Positions 4,680 through 6,287 of a stretch of 6,287 nucleotides of DNA are shown in pieces (positions within the stretch are counted from its first letter, which is position 1; each line of letters begins with the position of its first letter). Under the pieces are notes generated by a model. It ran no database searches, had not been told where the DNA came from, and was given only the letters and a program-made list of their open reading frames with translations. The position numbers were made by a program, and so were the translations under genes. The DNA lies in NCBI RefSeq assembly GCF_903643065.1, contig NZ_CAHJWX010000121.1:1-6287 (forward strand), given 5' to 3'. The DNA comes from Sphingomonas bacterium. Lineage in GTDB: Bacteria > Pseudomonadota > Alphaproteobacteria > Sphingomonadales > Sphingomonadaceae.

Positions 4680-6287
4680 ATGACCGACCCCAACCCGCTC
4701 GACTGGCTGCGCACCGTCGGGGCGGCGCAGCTCAAGCTGATGAATGGCGCGCTGGACGCGATGGGCGCGACGGAGGGCGGTGCGTCGGTGGCGGCGTTCT
4801 GGCGCGAGGGGCTGAAGGCCTGGGAGGCGCTGGCGGGCGTCGCCGATGCGCCGGTGCCGCCGTCCACTGACAAGCGCTTCACCGACCCCGCCTGGGACGC
4901 GGCACCCTTTGCGCAGCTGCGCGCGGCGTACGAGGCCGCGACCACGCGACTGATGGCGGGCGTCGATGCCGCGCCCGTCGCCGACGAGGCGCAGCGCGAG
5001 CGGCTGCGCTTCTCCGCGCGGCTGCTGGCGGACGCGATGAGCCCGGCGAACTTCCCCTGGACCAACCCGACGGTGATGGCGCGCACCGCCCAGACCGGGG
5101 GCGAGAACCTGGTCAAGGGGATGGAGCATCTGCTCGCCGATCTGGGCCGGGGGCAGCTGACGCACACGGCACCCGGCCGGTTCGAGCTGGGGCGCGACCT
5201 GGCGACGACGCCGGGGCAGGTGATCAAGCGCACGCCGCTGTACGAGCTGATCCAATATGCGCCGGCGACCGACACGGTGCTGGCGGTGCCGCTGGTGATC
5301 TTCCCGCCCTGGATCAACCGCTTCTACATCCTCGACCTGACGCCGGAGAAGAGCTTCATCCGCTGGGCGGTGGGGCAGGGGCTGACCGTCTTCACCGTCA
5401 GCTGGAAGTCGGCGGACGCGGGCATGAAGGATGTGGCGTGGGACGATTACGTCGCGGCGCAGCTCGATGCGATCGCGACGGTGCGCGACCTGCTGGGCGT
5501 GACGGCGGCGCACGCGATCGGGTATTGCGTGGCGGGGACGACGCTGGCGGCGACGCTGGCGCTGCTCGCCGCGCGGGGGGAGGCGGACCGGATCGCGAGC
5601 GCTACCTTCTTCACCGCGCAGGTGGACTTCGCGGCCGCGGGCGAACTCCGGCATTTCATCGACGACGACCAGCTGCGCCTGCTCGCGGCGCTGTCGCCCG
5701 AGGGGTTCCTCGACGGGCGCTACATGGCGGCGACGTTCAACCTGCTGCGCGGGCGCGACCTGATCTGGAACACGGTCACCAAGAACTACCTGCTGGGGGA
5801 GGATTATCCGGCGTTCGACCTGCTTCACTGGAACGGGGACACGACCAACCTGCCGGCGGGGTGGCACCAGAGCTATCTGACCGACCTGTATCGCGACAAC
5901 CGGCTGGTCGAACCGGGCGCGCTGTCGGTCGATGGCACGCCGCTCGATCTCGGGCGGGTGGAGACGCCGACCTATGTGCAGGCGGGGCGCGAGGACCATA
6001 TCGCGCCGGCGGCGAGCGTGTGGAAGATCACGCATCACTTCAAGGGCCCGCTGCGCTTCGTGCTCGCCGGCTCGGGACACATTGCCGGCGTGGTCAACCC
6101 GCCGGCGGCAGGGAAATATCAATATTGGACCAACGACGCCATGGTCGGCTCGCTCGACGAGTTCGTCGCCGGCGCGACCGAGACCAAGGGCAGCTGGTGG
6201 CCCGACTGGATGGCCTGGCTCGCCGCGCGCGATGGCACGCGGGTCCCGGCGACCGGCGCGCGGGTGCCGGGTGGCGGCAGCCTGCCC
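4680..6287 (+). CDS. phaC: Class I poly(3-hydroxyalkanoate) synthase PhaC, C-terminus outside window
   Basis: Polymerises (R)-3-hydroxyacyl-CoA into polyester at the granule surface (family knowledge). 536 residues are present in an open frame to the last base; class I enzymes are about 580-600 long, so perhaps 30-60 residues are missing. The N-terminal half (to about 190) is helical and ends near TPGQVIKRTPLYELIQY. The alpha/beta-hydrolase core follows (VPLVIFPPWINRFYILDL). The catalytic triad is C283 (GYCVAG), D439 (GREDHIAP) and H467 (SGHIAGVVNPP); the D-H spacing of 28 equals that of the Cupriavidus necator enzyme (D480, H508). The HWNGDTTNLP segment is also typical. The lipase-like box reads G-Y-C-V-A, with alanine where the textbook G-x-C-x-G has glycine. 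Start 4680 is chosen for the GGAG site 6 nt upstream; ATG 4665 would add MTERT. No phaA, phaB, phaR or phasin gene is visible. No clear phaC promoter was found. Confidence 0.96.
   Translation, partial: MTDPNPLDWLRTVGAAQLKLMNGALDAMGATEGGASVAAFWREGLKAWEALAGVADAPVPPSTDKRFTDPAWDAAPFAQLRAAYEAATTRLMAGVDAAPVADEAQRERLRFSARLLADAMSPANFPWTNPTVMARTAQTGGENLVKGMEHLLADLGRGQLTHTAPGRFELGRDLATTPGQVIKRTPLYELIQYAPATDTVLAVPLVIFPPWINRFYILDLTPEKSFIRWAVGQGLTVFTVSWKSADAGMKDVAWDDYVAAQLDAIATVRDLLGVTAAHAIGYCVAGTTLAATLALLAARGEADRIASATFFTAQVDFAAAGELRHFIDDDQLRLLAALSPEGFLDGRYMAATFNLLRGRDLIWNTVTKNYLLGEDYPAFDLLHWNGDTTNLPAGWHQSYLTDLYRDNRLVEPGALSVDGTPLDLGRVETPTYVQAGREDHIAPAASVWKITHHFKGPLRFVLAGSGHIAGVVNPPAAGKYQYWTNDAMVGSLDEFVAGATETKGSWWPDWMAWLAARDGTRVPATGARVPGGGSLP

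Noticed and set aside
4616..4870. A small 84-residue gene starting inside the REP-like repeat.
   Set aside because: It overlaps the phaC start in another frame, begins in a palindrome, lacks a ribosome site and is glycine/arginine-rich.
4566..6122. A 518-codon open frame on the minus strand opposite phaC, starting with many arginine-rich segments.
   Set aside because: The plus strand carries PhaC with an intact catalytic triad. The antisense product is low-complexity (R, Q, H, V, P) and has no fold signature; its length follows from GC-rich third positions.

Overview
This is a GC-rich chromosomal window with five protein-coding genes packed almost end to end. The largest gaps are about 133 bp and 123 bp, so no stretch over 300 bp lacks a gene. 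The base composition, the protein sequences (an AlaC-like aminotransferase, a class I PHA synthase, a small sphingomonad-type secreted protein) and a REP-like palindromic repeat all suggest an alphaproteobacterium of the order Sphingomonadales, probably Sphingomonas or a close relative. This assignment comes from memory of the families; no database was searched.

Layout. On the minus strand, 1-1533 is the N-terminal 511 codons of a bifunctional (p)ppGpp synthetase/hydrolase (Rsh), whose 3' end lies outside the window. Upstream of it, also on the minus strand, is a small exported protein of unknown function (1609-1950). A 133 bp divergent region (1951-2083) separates that gene from a plus-strand HxlR-family regulator (2084-2563) and carries nested inverted repeats that look like the regulator's operator. 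The HxlR gene converges, with only 4 bp between stop codons, on a minus-strand pair: an AlaC-type aminotransferase (3348-4556) followed after 6 bp by a TauE/SafE-family membrane permease (2568-3341). A second divergent region (4557-4679), almost entirely occupied by a REP-like inverted repeat, separates alaC from the plus-strand PHA synthase gene phaC (4680 to the window end, about the last few dozen codons missing).

How the genes relate. Rsh sets the alarmone level during starvation, AlaC connects pyruvate/alanine with glutamate, and PhaC stores carbon as polyester granules, so the neighbourhood has a general nutrient-balance theme. Apart from the alaC-permease pair and the HxlR regulator with its divergent target, nothing in the sequence ties the genes into one pathway. 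I found no RNA genes, CRISPR array, insertion sequence or phage genes. I do not see a convincing undescribed system. The parts most worth a second look are the two divergent control regions.
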